This document shows positions 9,501 to 17,269 of a stretch of 52,686 nucleotides of DNA, in pieces. This stretch comes from Chryseobacterium flavum (GTDB taxonomy: Bacteria > Bacteroidota > Bacteroidia > Flavobacteriales > Weeksellaceae): contig NZ_QNUE01000023.1 of assembly GCF_003385595.1 (NCBI RefSeq), positions 1-52,686 of the forward strand. Reading direction: 5' to 3'. A program made the position numbers and the translations under genes. Within the stretch, counting starts at the first letter, position 1; the number at the start of each line of letters is the position of its first letter. Under the pieces are notes generated by a model that did not search any database, was not told the DNA's origin, and saw only the letters and a program-made list of their open reading frames with translations.

Positions 9501-10493
9501 TTATTTTAAAGCAAATTCAGGTTTTTCCAACCGGTTTCCTTTCTGGTCGTAAACGGCAAAATTAAATCCGTCCTGAATACAGTATGAACCATACTCCCCG
9601 TTCTTATTCAGTGCAATAAAACCAACCTGAACGTCTTTCAGATTTTTATTTCTTCTCTGGTTAATTTTAACAATTCTTTCCACCGCTTCCCTGCAGGCCT
9701 CCTGTGGAGATCTTCCCTGTCTCATCAGTTCTACAACCAGATGAGTTCCTACTGTTCTTATCACTTCCTCTCCATGGCCTGTTGCCGTAGCTGCTCCTAC
9801 TTCATTATCTACAAACAAACCGGCACCGATAATGGGTGAATCTCCTACCCTTCCGTGCATTTTGAATGCCATTCCGCTGGTAGTACATGCACCTGAAAGA
9901 TTTCCCTGAGCATCCAGGGCGATCATTCCTATAGTATCATGATTCTCAATATTAGCGACAGGTTTATACTGACTGGTTTTCAGCCATTCCTTCCATTCTT
10001 TTTCGGACTCCGGGGTAAGAAGATTTTCTTTTTTAAAACCTTGGGTGAGGGCAAACTGAAATGCTCCGTCTCCCACCAACATCACATGAGGCGTTTTTTC
10101 CATAACGGCCCTGGCCACAGAAATAGGATTTTTTATATTCTCCAGACATGCTACTGAGCCGATATTATAATTTTCATCCATGATACAGGCATCCAGGGTA
10201 ACCCTGCCATCCCTGTCCGGACGTCCTCCATATCCTACACTTCTCTCTTTAGGATCCAGCTCTACCAGCCGGACTCCTTTTTCAACGGCATCTAATGCTT
10301 TTCCGCCCTTCCCCAGGACGGTCCATGCTTCCTCATTTGCTTTTAATCCAAAGTTCCACGTAGAAAGTACGATTGGTTTATTTATTGATTTATTACTTTC
10401 GGTTACTTCCTTAGCCATTAAATCTAAGGGACTTACGGCAAGCGCCAGAGAAGCGGCGGCTGTTTTTTTTATAAAATTTCGTCTGCTTTGCAT
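9501..10493 (-). CDS. N4-(beta-N-acetylglucosaminyl)-L-asparaginase (glycosylasparaginase, Ntn hydrolase)
   Basis: Hydrolyses the GlcNAc-Asn bond left when N-glycoproteins are degraded. The 330-aa product is an Ntn hydrolase that should self-cleave before the catalytic Thr in NHDTIGMIALD (about residue 187), giving alpha and beta chains. Further landmarks are STWNFG, GGRPDRDG, GDSPIIGAG and ATGHGEE. The N terminus SRRNFIKKTAA plus a hydrophobic stretch is a twin-arginine-type signal, which fits the known periplasmic Elizabethkingia (formerly Flavobacterium) meningosepticum enzyme. The ATG at 10493 begins MQSRRNF; an alternative start at 10523 is TTG and adds nothing conserved. First gene of the cutC/mannosidase run. 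Confidence 0.93.
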   Translation of the reverse strand: MQSRRNFIKKTAAASLALAVSPLDLMAKEVTESNKSINKPIVLSTWNFGLKANEEAWTVLGKGGKALDAVEKGVRLVELDPKERSVGYGGRPDRDGRVTLDACIMDENYNIGSVACLENIKNPISVARAVMEKTPHVMLVGDGAFQFALTQGFKKENLLTPESEKEWKEWLKTSQYKPVANIENHDTIGMIALDAQGNLSGACTTSGMAFKMHGRVGDSPIIGAGLFVDNEVGAATATGHGEEVIRTVGTHLVVELMRQGRSPQEACREAVERIVKINQRRNKNLKDVQVGFIALNKNGEYGSYCIQDGFNFAVYDQKGNRLEKPEFALK

Positions 10494-10544
10494 ACCAGGT
10501 GTATTAGGCTTACAAATTAACAAATTTTGGACTGTTAGAAAAAG

Positions 10545-10579
10545 AAAAAAGACTACAGATCATTTTCTGCAGTCTTTTT
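10545..10579 (-). terminator. Terminator at the end of the sulfur cluster
   Basis: The inverted repeat at 10545-10559 and 10566-10579 (one G-T pair) is followed by T-rich sequence on the minus strand. It lies 25 bases after the stop of the last YeeE-like gene, so it ends that operon before the glycosylasparaginase gene. Confidence 0.7.
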
Positions 10580-10603
10580 ATTATTTTTTCAAGACTCCTT
10601 ATA

Positions 10604-11092
10604 TCAATGAGGCAGTCTATCCCTGAAATATCCGTATACCCATGTTCCGGCAATAGCACTTATAAGCGTAACGGAAACTGCCAAAGCACCTGTTCCGATC
10701 TGTGCAAATAAAGGTCCCGGACACGCTCCGGTGATAGCCCAGCCAAAGCCAAATATCAATCCCCCGTAAATCTGGCCCTTATTGAATTTTTTAGGGGTTA
10801 ATGTAATGGGCTCACCATAGATGGTTTTGATGTTAAACTTTTTGATAAGCCATACTGAGATTACTCCTACCAATACAGCACTTCCAATGATTCCATACAT
10901 ATGAAAAGACTGTAAACGGAACATTTCCTGTATTCTGAACCAACTAATCACTTCTGCTTTTACAAAAATAATTCCGAAAATAATTCCTGCCACAAGGTAC
11001 TTCAGATTGTAATACCATGGATGAGTAAGAGTACTTTCATTTACACATACAGTATCCTGATGACGTATATCCTTCTCTTTTTCTTTTATCAT
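10604..11092 (-). CDS. YeeE/YedE-type sulfur transporter half (DUF6691-like)
   Basis: A membrane protein of 162 aa with about four hydrophobic helices. The family transports thiosulfate or related sulfur species across the inner membrane. The key motif is GACPGPLF near residue 125, with the conserved Cys that passes the sulfur species in YeeE-type proteins, and FGxGWAITG just before it. The preceding gene encodes a second half-size protein with the GCTSGHA motif, so the two probably form one functional channel that is a single chain in E. coli YeeE (inference). It lies 26 bases downstream of that partner and is the last gene of the cluster. Confidence 0.85.
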   Translation of the reverse strand: MIKEKEKDIRHQDTVCVNESTLTHPWYYNLKYLVAGIIFGIIFVKAEVISWFRIQEMFRLQSFHMYGIIGSAVLVGVISVWLIKKFNIKTIYGEPITLTPKKFNKGQIYGGLIFGFGWAITGACPGPLFAQIGTGALAVSVTLISAIAGTWVYGYFRDRLPH

Positions 11093-11118
11093 TATTTCAA
11101 ATTCTCTTTAAATTATAC

Positions 11119-11682
11119 TTACAGGGAAAGGATCACAGGCAAAATAAGGTTAGCCATTAAAAATCCTCCGATCATAAAACAGACTGTCGCCACCAAAGAA
11201 GGCCACTGTAAGTTTGAAAGCCCCATAATAGCATGTCCGCTGGTACAGCCTCCTGCGTATCTTGTTCCGAAACCTACTAAAAACCCACCAGCAACCATTA
11301 TAATAAAACCCCTCCAGGTCAATAAACTTTCAAAATTCATAAGTTGTACAGGAACCAGATTGCTGTAATCTGTAATTCCGTAGCCTGCCAATTCTGTTTT
11401 CAGATCAGGGTTCACTGTTATTTCATTAGGATTCACCAAAAAATGGGCTGCAATCATTCCTCCGAAGAAAATTCCTGATACAAAAAATAAATTCCAGGCT
11501 TCTTTTTTCCAGTCATATCTGAAAAATTTAACATTGGCAGGCAGACAGGCAGCACAAATATGTCTTAACGAAGAACTTATTCCAAAGGATTTATTCCCCA
11601 AAATCAGTAAAGCAGGGACAGTAAGTCCAATTAGCGGCCCGGCAATATACCACGGCCACGGTTCTTTTATCATTTCCAACAT
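11119..11682 (-). CDS. YeeE/YedE-type sulfur transporter half
   Basis: A 187-aa membrane protein with about five helices. The motif RYAGGCTSGHAIMGLS (around residues 142-157) is the signature of YeeE/YedE sulfur transporters, with a conserved Cys in the pore. It lies 10 bases downstream of the CstB-like dioxygenase gene and 26 bases upstream of the second half, which places both in one transcription unit. The likely role is thiosulfate or persulfide movement linked to the dioxygenase/sulfurtransferase. The direction of transport is not known from the sequence. Confidence 0.87.
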   Translation of the reverse strand: MLEMIKEPWPWYIAGPLIGLTVPALLILGNKSFGISSSLRHICAACLPANVKFFRYDWKKEAWNLFFVSGIFFGGMIAAHFLVNPNEITVNPDLKTELAGYGITDYSNLVPVQLMNFESLLTWRGFIIMVAGGFLVGFGTRYAGGCTSGHAIMGLSNLQWPSLVATVCFMIGGFLMANLILPVILSL

Positions 11683-11692
11683 TTATTCTTTT

Positions 11693-13114
11693 TTAATCTA
11701 ATTTATTTAAAATTTTAGTCTGGCAAACAAAGTCACTTTTAGGAACATCTGTTACTGCAATAGCTTTAAAACCTCCTTCAACTTCTGTAAAGTTTCTGTA
11801 TCCTCTTGCCTGCAGAATACTCGCAGCCATTGTACTTCTGTAACCGCTTCCACAATGCATGTAGAAATGTTCTGCCGGCTCTATCTCATGAATCCACTCA
11901 TTGATATATGCCAGAGGTTTGCTGTAAGCTTCATGAATATGTTCTGCATTGTATTCACTTTCTCTTCTTATATCGATGATCTTTGCTTCTTTCCCTTTTA
12001 TTTCGGTTTCAAACTGCTCAGCAGAAATACGGTTTACAACGTCTGCTTCTCTTCCACTCTTTTGCCATGCCTCAAAGCCTCCTTCCAAAAATCCTAAAAT
12101 ATTGTCGAATCCTACTCTGCTCAAACGGGTTACCGCCTCTTCTTCAGAACCTTTTTCAGTTACCAACAGAATAGGCTGGTTTACATCAGCAATTAAAGCT
12201 CCTACCCATGGGGCAAAGTCACCATCCAATCCTATATTAATGGACTGTGGGATAAAACCTCTGGCAAAATCACGGTTGGTTCTTACATCTAAAATCAAAG
12301 CTCCTGAAGCTTCAGCAATTTCCTCAAACTGATCAGAATCTAATGCATTTAATCCTTGTGAAAGAACTTTATCGAAACTGCTGTATCCCTTTTTGTTCAT
12401 CATGACATTCATTCCGAAATATGCAGGTGGTGGCAAAAGCCCGTCTGTTACTTCTTTAATAAAGCTCTCCCGGTCTTTTTGATTTAGAGCATAATTGGTT
12501 CTTTTTTGATTCCCCAATGTATCTACTGTTTCTTTCTGCATGTTTTTACCACAAGCAGAACCTGCTCCATGAGCCGGATAGACAGTAATCTCATCATGCA
12601 AAGGTAAAATTTTATTGTAAAGACTATCATATAAAAGCCCGGCCAGCTCTTCCTTGGTCATATTTGCTCCTTTCTGTGCCAGATCCGGACGCCCTACATC
12701 TCCAAGGAATAAAGTATCACCACTGAAAAGAACTTTTTCAACGCCATTTTCATCAATCAGCAGATAGCATGAACTTTCAAGGGTATGCCCCGGTGTGTGA
12801 AGAACCTTAATCTTGATGTTTCCAATATCAAATATCTGTTCATCCTCTGCAATGACAGCCTCAAATTCAGGATTAGCTGTTGGCCCATATACAATCGGAG
12901 CTCCTGTTTTATGGCTTAAATCAAGATGCCCACTGACGAAATCTGCGTGAAAATGAGTTTCAAAGATATACTTCAGTTGTACTCCATCTTCTTTCAATCT
13001 GTTAATATAAGGTTGGATTTCCCTTAAAGGATCAATAATGGCGGCTTCTCCGGCTGAGGTAATATAGTAAGCCCCCTGTGCGAGGCATCCCGTATAAATC
13101 TGTTCTATTTTCAT
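11693..13114 (-). CDS. CstB-like persulfide dioxygenase fused to two rhodanese domains
   Basis: A 473-aa three-domain protein. Residues 1-230 are a metallo-beta-lactamase-fold domain of the ETHE1/persulfide dioxygenase type, with THFHADFVSGH (H54, H56, D58, H62), HTPGH and SGDTLFLGDVGRPD. A central rhodanese-like domain (about 255-350) lacks a catalytic Cys at its active loop (VTEKGSEEEA). The C-terminal rhodanese (about 360-460) has the Cys421 loop HCGSGYRST. The same order is known in Staphylococcus CstB, which oxidises persulfides and makes thiosulfate. It is preceded by its own motif-bearing promoter (13139-13194) and followed closely by the two YeeE halves. The family call is strong; the exact substrate is inference. 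Confidence 0.9.
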   Translation of the reverse strand: MKIEQIYTGCLAQGAYYITSAGEAAIIDPLREIQPYINRLKEDGVQLKYIFETHFHADFVSGHLDLSHKTGAPIVYGPTANPEFEAVIAEDEQIFDIGNIKIKVLHTPGHTLESSCYLLIDENGVEKVLFSGDTLFLGDVGRPDLAQKGANMTKEELAGLLYDSLYNKILPLHDEITVYPAHGAGSACGKNMQKETVDTLGNQKRTNYALNQKDRESFIKEVTDGLLPPPAYFGMNVMMNKKGYSSFDKVLSQGLNALDSDQFEEIAEASGALILDVRTNRDFARGFIPQSINIGLDGDFAPWVGALIADVNQPILLVTEKGSEEEAVTRLSRVGFDNILGFLEGGFEAWQKSGREADVVNRISAEQFETEIKGKEAKIIDIRRESEYNAEHIHEAYSKPLAYINEWIHEIEPAEHFYMHCGSGYRSTMAASILQARGYRNFTEVEGGFKAIAVTDVPKSDFVCQTKILNKLD

Positions 13115-13138
13115 TGTATTTATTTTTTGATTTTGTTA

Positions 13139-13194
13139 TCTGATACAAATTTCCTTCTTTCTTTTTGCTTCTACAGCTACTTTTGTTACATAAG
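13139..13194 (-). promoter_or_regulatory. Promoter with conserved 24-bp motif before the CstB-like gene
   Basis: On the minus strand the 24-bp motif at 13171-13194 contains TATGTAACAAAAGTAGC. It is followed by exactly 21 bases, then TTTGTATCAGA (13139-13149), with the gene start at 13114. The same layout precedes the TauE-like gene (13999-14054). The motif centre is about 36 bases from the TTTG box, near -41 if that box is the Bacteroidota -7 element. That is where a class II Crp/Fnr activator would sit (inference). Confidence 0.6.
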
Positions 13195-13198
13195 AGTA

Positions 13199-13981
13199 TT
13201 AAAGAAAAATTTCTTTGGTAATAATATAAATACCCATCACGAGAATAAACCATCCAAATGCAGGCTTCAGCTTTTTGCCATCGATTTTCTTTGATAATTG
13301 AGAACCTATTATTATTCCTGCTACGGCAATGACTGTAATAGAAATCAATAGTTTCCAATCTATTTCCATATGATTCAGAGAAGAAAAGAATCCTATCAAA
13401 GAATTCAGGGAGATAATAACCAGGGAAGTTCCTATTGCAATTTTCATAGGAATTTTTAGCAGATTTACCAATGCAGGAATGATCATAAAGCCTCCCCCCG
13501 CTCCTACCAATCCAGTTAAAATACCGACTATTGAACCCTGTCCTGCTGCCAGCAAAGCATTATTCCTATCTGTTTCATGATCTGAAGTATTTTTTCTTAT
13601 CATTTTATAAGAAGCCAGAATCATTAACACTGCAAAAATCAGCAGTAAAAAAACATTTCTGGTAATGGTAAAGTGCTGTATCCGGAGTACTTCTTCAGGA
13701 AGTAATGGAAGCAAGTATATTCTGGTCAGAAAAATAGAAATGACTGAAGGTACTCCGAATACCAATGCCATCTTAAAATTGACCAATCTTTTTTTGAAAT
13801 ACGACACCGACCCTACCAGACTGCTTATCCCTACTACAAAAAGTGAATATTCCGTTGCCTGAAAGGCATCGATACCGAAGAGATAAACCAGTACGGGAAC
13901 AGTGAGAATACTTCCTCCACCTCCTATTAAGCCAAGAGAAACCCCTATTAAAACGGCTGCTGCGTATCCTATAATTTCCAT
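13199..13981 (-). CDS. TSUP-family sulfite/sulfonate exporter (TauE/SafE)
   Basis: About 260 aa with seven or eight hydrophobic helices and the TauE/SafE repeat: GxxLGLIGGGGSILTVPVLVYL near the N terminus and GILTGLVGAGGGFMIIPALV in the second half. Family members move sulfite, sulfoacetate or other sulfur anions across the inner membrane; in the staphylococcal cst operon a TauE protein accompanies CstB. The ATG at 13981 is preferred. A TTG at 14008 would lie on the conserved TTTG promoter element. It has its own copy of the 24-bp motif and lies 84 bases upstream of the dioxygenase gene. Confidence 0.9.
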   Translation of the reverse strand: MEIIGYAAAVLIGVSLGLIGGGGSILTVPVLVYLFGIDAFQATEYSLFVVGISSLVGSVSYFKKRLVNFKMALVFGVPSVISIFLTRIYLLPLLPEEVLRIQHFTITRNVFLLLIFAVLMILASYKMIRKNTSDHETDRNNALLAAGQGSIVGILTGLVGAGGGFMIIPALVNLLKIPMKIAIGTSLVIISLNSLIGFFSSLNHMEIDWKLLISITVIAVAGIIIGSQLSKKIDGKKLKPAFGWFILVMGIYIITKEIFL

Positions 13982-13998
13982 TTCGCTATTCAAATAAT

Positions 13999-14054
13999 TC
14001 TGATGCAAAACTGGGAAAACGGGAGGAGAGCTACAGTTACTTTTGTTACATAAG
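13999..14054 (-). promoter_or_regulatory. Promoter with conserved 24-bp motif before the TauE-like gene
   Basis: Second copy of the motif, at 14031-14054, differing from the first at one of 24 positions. It is again followed by 21 bases and then TTTGCATCAGA (13999-14009); the gene starts at 13981. Spacer sequences differ while the two boxes and their distance are conserved, as expected for a regulated promoter. The + strand reads GTTAC-TTTT-GTTAC, a direct rather than an inverted pair. Confidence 0.6.
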
Positions 14055-14122
14055 GAAGGAATTTAATACAAGTAAACCTTAATATATTCACAACAGCTCC
14101 AAAGAAATTATAAAATGAGCCG

Positions 14123-14761
14123 TTATGAATTGAGGGGTTTCAGAAGAGTGATTTTGTTTCTGCCTAATTTGAGCTTTCCGTCATCTTCCAGTTGCTTGAG
14201 AAGTCTGGATACCACTACTCTTGCAGTCCCGAGCTCATTTGCCAGCTGCTCATGAGTGGTATTTATTGTATCTGACTGGATGAGCTCTGATTTTTTCTTC
14301 AAAAGGTTCAATAGCCTTTCATCTACTTTTTTGAAAGCAATGGCATTGATAATGTCCAGCAGTTCTTCAAATCTCTTGTGATATAGTCTGAAGATATAAT
14401 CCAGCCATTCCGGATGTTCTTTGATGAATAAAGACACCTTATCTACAGGCAGAAAAAGGATTTCAGCATCTTCTTCAATTTCAGCTTTTACGATACTTTT
14501 TTCATTATGCATTCCGCCCAGAAAAGACATGATGCAGCTTTCTCCTGCTTTGATATAGTACAGCAAAATTTCACGTCCGTCTTCTTCAGTTCTGATAACT
14601 TTCAGCATTCCCTTCATTACAATAGGAATTGAGCGGATGGAAGCATTTTCATCTAAAATAATATCTCCTTCATGATAATTCTTCGTTGTACCATACTGAT
14701 ACAGCTTTTCTACCAGATCCGGAGATGAAAATTCGGAAGAAAGTACGGTCTCGTTCTGCAT
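14123..14761 (-). CDS. Crp/Fnr-family transcriptional regulator
   Basis: A 212-aa regulator: an N-terminal cyclic-nucleotide-binding-like beta-barrel (about 20-120), a long dimer helix and a C-terminal winged helix with the recognition segment THEQLANELGTARVVVSRLL (about 168-188). No FNR-type N-terminal Cys cluster is present, and the barrel lacks an obvious cAMP phosphate cassette, so the signal is unknown. It lies upstream of the sulfur genes on the same strand, 141 bases from the TauE start. It is the likely regulator of the two motif-bearing promoters. Its start is only 9 bases beyond the hexosaminidase stop, so it may also be transcribed from that gene's promoter. Confidence 0.92.
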   Translation of the reverse strand: MQNETVLSSEFSSPDLVEKLYQYGTTKNYHEGDIILDENASIRSIPIVMKGMLKVIRTEEDGREILLYYIKAGESCIMSFLGGMHNEKSIVKAEIEEDAEILFLPVDKVSLFIKEHPEWLDYIFRLYHKRFEELLDIINAIAFKKVDERLLNLLKKKSELIQSDTINTTHEQLANELGTARVVVSRLLKQLEDDGKLKLGRNKITLLKPLNS

Positions 14762-14770
14762 TTTTTTATT

Positions 14771-17035
14771 CTAATTTACGCCAATTTCATCAACAAATAA
14801 CCATGCTTTCGAATCTGCGCCGGGATTTCCAGCCGGAATAATACCTGCATTTTCAATATTTACTTTAAGATATCTGGCATTCTGTGTTCCTACATTTACT
14901 TTGATCTTTCCTTTGGCATTCTGAATTTCTCCCGTCCCGATTTCTTTGATCAATTTAAAATTTCTGTTGTCATCAGAAACAAAAATTTTTGCAGATTTCG
15001 CAAGGTGGATCCAGCTTCCTTTATTCTCCAAAGTATTAAAATATACTTCGGTAAAAGCAGTTTTCTGTCCGAAGTCTATTGTTACCGCCACATCTTTCCC
15101 CTGAAATCCCAGCCATGTTTTTCCTAACTGGCGTGCATTTCCAATAATCCCATCAACCAGTGTAAAGGCTCCTCCAAAAGAGTAATTTTCGTTGGGCTGC
15201 TGCTCAAGAGTAATTTTTTTCCCGGTCGTTTTTGAAACGGTAAACTGCTGAGAAGAAACAGCACTTTTCAACTGACCGCCTTCAAAATAAGCAGACTTAA
15301 TTGTTAAAGAAGCAGGAACAGAAACAGGACGCTCATAAGCAGCAGAATTTATTGTCGGAACAGTTCCGTCCAGTGTATATCTTATTCCGTTTGAATTTTG
15401 TGAAGTTGATAACTCATAAGCAATTCCGGAATCGGCAGGTACTACTTTCCCTACAATGTTATAAATGCTTCTGGCGTAGTTTACTTTCATCTGATCCAGG
15501 ATTTTAAATTGGTTGATCACCCTTCCTTCAAATTCTTTATAATTTTCAGGGTCAGATGTTCCCCATCCTACTTCTGAAAGCGCCATCAATCTTGGAAAAA
15601 TCATATACTGAACATGGCTGAAGTCCAGGATATACTCGGTCCAGAGATTGGCCTGAACCCCCAGAATATATTTTGCCTGTTCAGCATTCAGCTCAGCAGG
15701 AACCGGATTATAAGAATATACCTTTTCTAATGGTGTAAACCCTCCAAAAGCATTAGGCTCGGATTGCGGATCTCCTTGATAATGATCAAAATAGCAGTAT
15801 GCTCCAGGTGTCATTACCGCAACATGTTTTGATTTTGCAGCCTCAATTCCTCCGTTCACTCCTGTCCAGCTCATTACAGCAGCATTTGGAGCTAAACCGC
15901 CTTCCAGGATCTCATCCCAGCCGATAATCTTGCGGCCTTTGCTGTTCACATATTTTTCAATTCTCCGGATAAAATAGCTCTGAAGGCCATGTTCATCCTT
16001 TAAATTATTTTTTCTGATCAGTTCCTGGCAATGTGTACATTCTTTCCATCTTGTTTTCGGGCATTCATCACCGCCAATATGGATGTATTGGGAAGGAAAT
16101 AACTGAATCACCTCATCCAGTACATTTTCAAGGAACGTAAAGGTTTCATCCTTAGGACAGAAAACATCATCAAAAACACCCCATTTGGTAGCCACTTCAA
16201 AAGGACCGCTTGTACAGGCTAATTCCGGATAGGCGGACAGGGCAGCCAGAGCATGTCCCGGCATTTCTATTTCCGGCACCACTGTTATATGTCTGTCCCG
16301 GGCATATTTAACCACATCTTTTATCTGCTCCTGAGTATAAAAATAAGGCCCGTAAGGTTTTCCGTCAAATGTGTTATCCACATAGGCTCCAATCATTGAT
16401 TCCTTACGTTTTGATCCTATTTGGGTTAGTTTCGGATATTTTTTTATTTCAATTCTCCAGCCCTGATCATCAGTCAGATGCCAGTGAAAGGTATTCAGTT
16501 TGTACATCGCCAGATAATCGATATACTGCTTTACTTCATCTACTGTGAAAAAATGGCGGCAGACATCCAGATGCATCCCGCGCCATGCAAACCTTGGCTG
16601 GTCTTCAATTTTCATTGCAGGAATTTTCTTGACAGTTTTATATTCTTCAAACAATTGAATCAAAGTCTGAAGTGCCAGAAAACGGCCCTGTTCTGTGTAA
16701 GACTGAATAACAATACGTTTTGGTGAAATTTCAATAGCATATTTTTCTTTTTTTTGCTCTTCGCTTAGAGGCTGGGCGGATGGCGGAAATAATGCATTTA
16801 CCAAATGGATCTCCTCATTTTTACCATAGGCCAATGTAAAAAACTTTCCAAAATATTTTTTGAAATATTCTCTCTCCTTTTTAGAAAGTTTTTCGTCTAA
16901 TATAAAGTTTCCAGGAATTATAAATTCGCCTTTAGAAAATTCTATTTTTTGAGGATAAGGAATTAAGTTCAATTTATTTTGAGCAAAAATTACAGTTGAA
17001 ATTAGCATGAATAATGCAAAAAAAGTCCGGATCAT
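14771..17035 (-). CDS. Secreted beta-N-acetylhexosaminidase (GH20)
   Basis: Removes terminal beta-linked GlcNAc or GalNAc from glycans or chitin oligomers. The 754-aa product starts with a signal peptide (residues 1-19, ending FAQ), then a GH20b N-terminal domain (about 20-145) and the GH20 TIM barrel (about 148-495). The catalytic Asp-Glu pair is D323-E324 in HIGGDECPKTRW, acting by the substrate-assisted mechanism of the family. A chitobiase-type C-terminal domain (YTLDGTVPTINS) and a C-terminal F5/8-type beta-sandwich follow (about 610-754). No T9SS signal is visible. It could supply substrate for the glycosylasparaginase/beta-mannosidase set. The crp-like gene follows 9 bases later. Confidence 0.94.
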   Translation of the reverse strand: MIRTFFALFMLISTVIFAQNKLNLIPYPQKIEFSKGEFIIPGNFILDEKLSKKEREYFKKYFGKFFTLAYGKNEEIHLVNALFPPSAQPLSEEQKKEKYAIEISPKRIVIQSYTEQGRFLALQTLIQLFEEYKTVKKIPAMKIEDQPRFAWRGMHLDVCRHFFTVDEVKQYIDYLAMYKLNTFHWHLTDDQGWRIEIKKYPKLTQIGSKRKESMIGAYVDNTFDGKPYGPYFYTQEQIKDVVKYARDRHITVVPEIEMPGHALAALSAYPELACTSGPFEVATKWGVFDDVFCPKDETFTFLENVLDEVIQLFPSQYIHIGGDECPKTRWKECTHCQELIRKNNLKDEHGLQSYFIRRIEKYVNSKGRKIIGWDEILEGGLAPNAAVMSWTGVNGGIEAAKSKHVAVMTPGAYCYFDHYQGDPQSEPNAFGGFTPLEKVYSYNPVPAELNAEQAKYILGVQANLWTEYILDFSHVQYMIFPRLMALSEVGWGTSDPENYKEFEGRVINQFKILDQMKVNYARSIYNIVGKVVPADSGIAYELSTSQNSNGIRYTLDGTVPTINSAAYERPVSVPASLTIKSAYFEGGQLKSAVSSQQFTVSKTTGKKITLEQQPNENYSFGGAFTLVDGIIGNARQLGKTWLGFQGKDVAVTIDFGQKTAFTEVYFNTLENKGSWIHLAKSAKIFVSDDNRNFKLIKEIGTGEIQNAKGKIKVNVGTQNARYLKVNIENAGIIPAGNPGADSKAWLFVDEIGVN

Positions 17036-17269
17036 TGGATATGGTTAAGATTGTAGCTAAGATAATTATTTTCTAAAAACTAGCAGCTCATTTCATCAAT
17101 TAATCCATAAATAATCATTGGATATTTCTTTACTAACCGGAAACTCATAAAGATTCACAGCTATTCATCCGGTCCATCTCCTAAAAAATATCATCGAAAA
17201 AATTTGTGGTTTATTTTTTGCTAAGTGTAAGTCACTAGCAAAACTTAACAATAAAATTCATAAAAAACG

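Noticed and set aside
10180..10626. 148-codon + strand frame over the glycosylasparaginase gene
   Set aside because: Antisense shadow of a gene with clear catalytic motifs; no family resemblance.
13032..13358. A 108-codon minus-strand frame across the junction of the CstB-like and TauE genes
   Set aside because: It lies in another frame over two well-supported genes and the motif promoter; composition is not protein-like.
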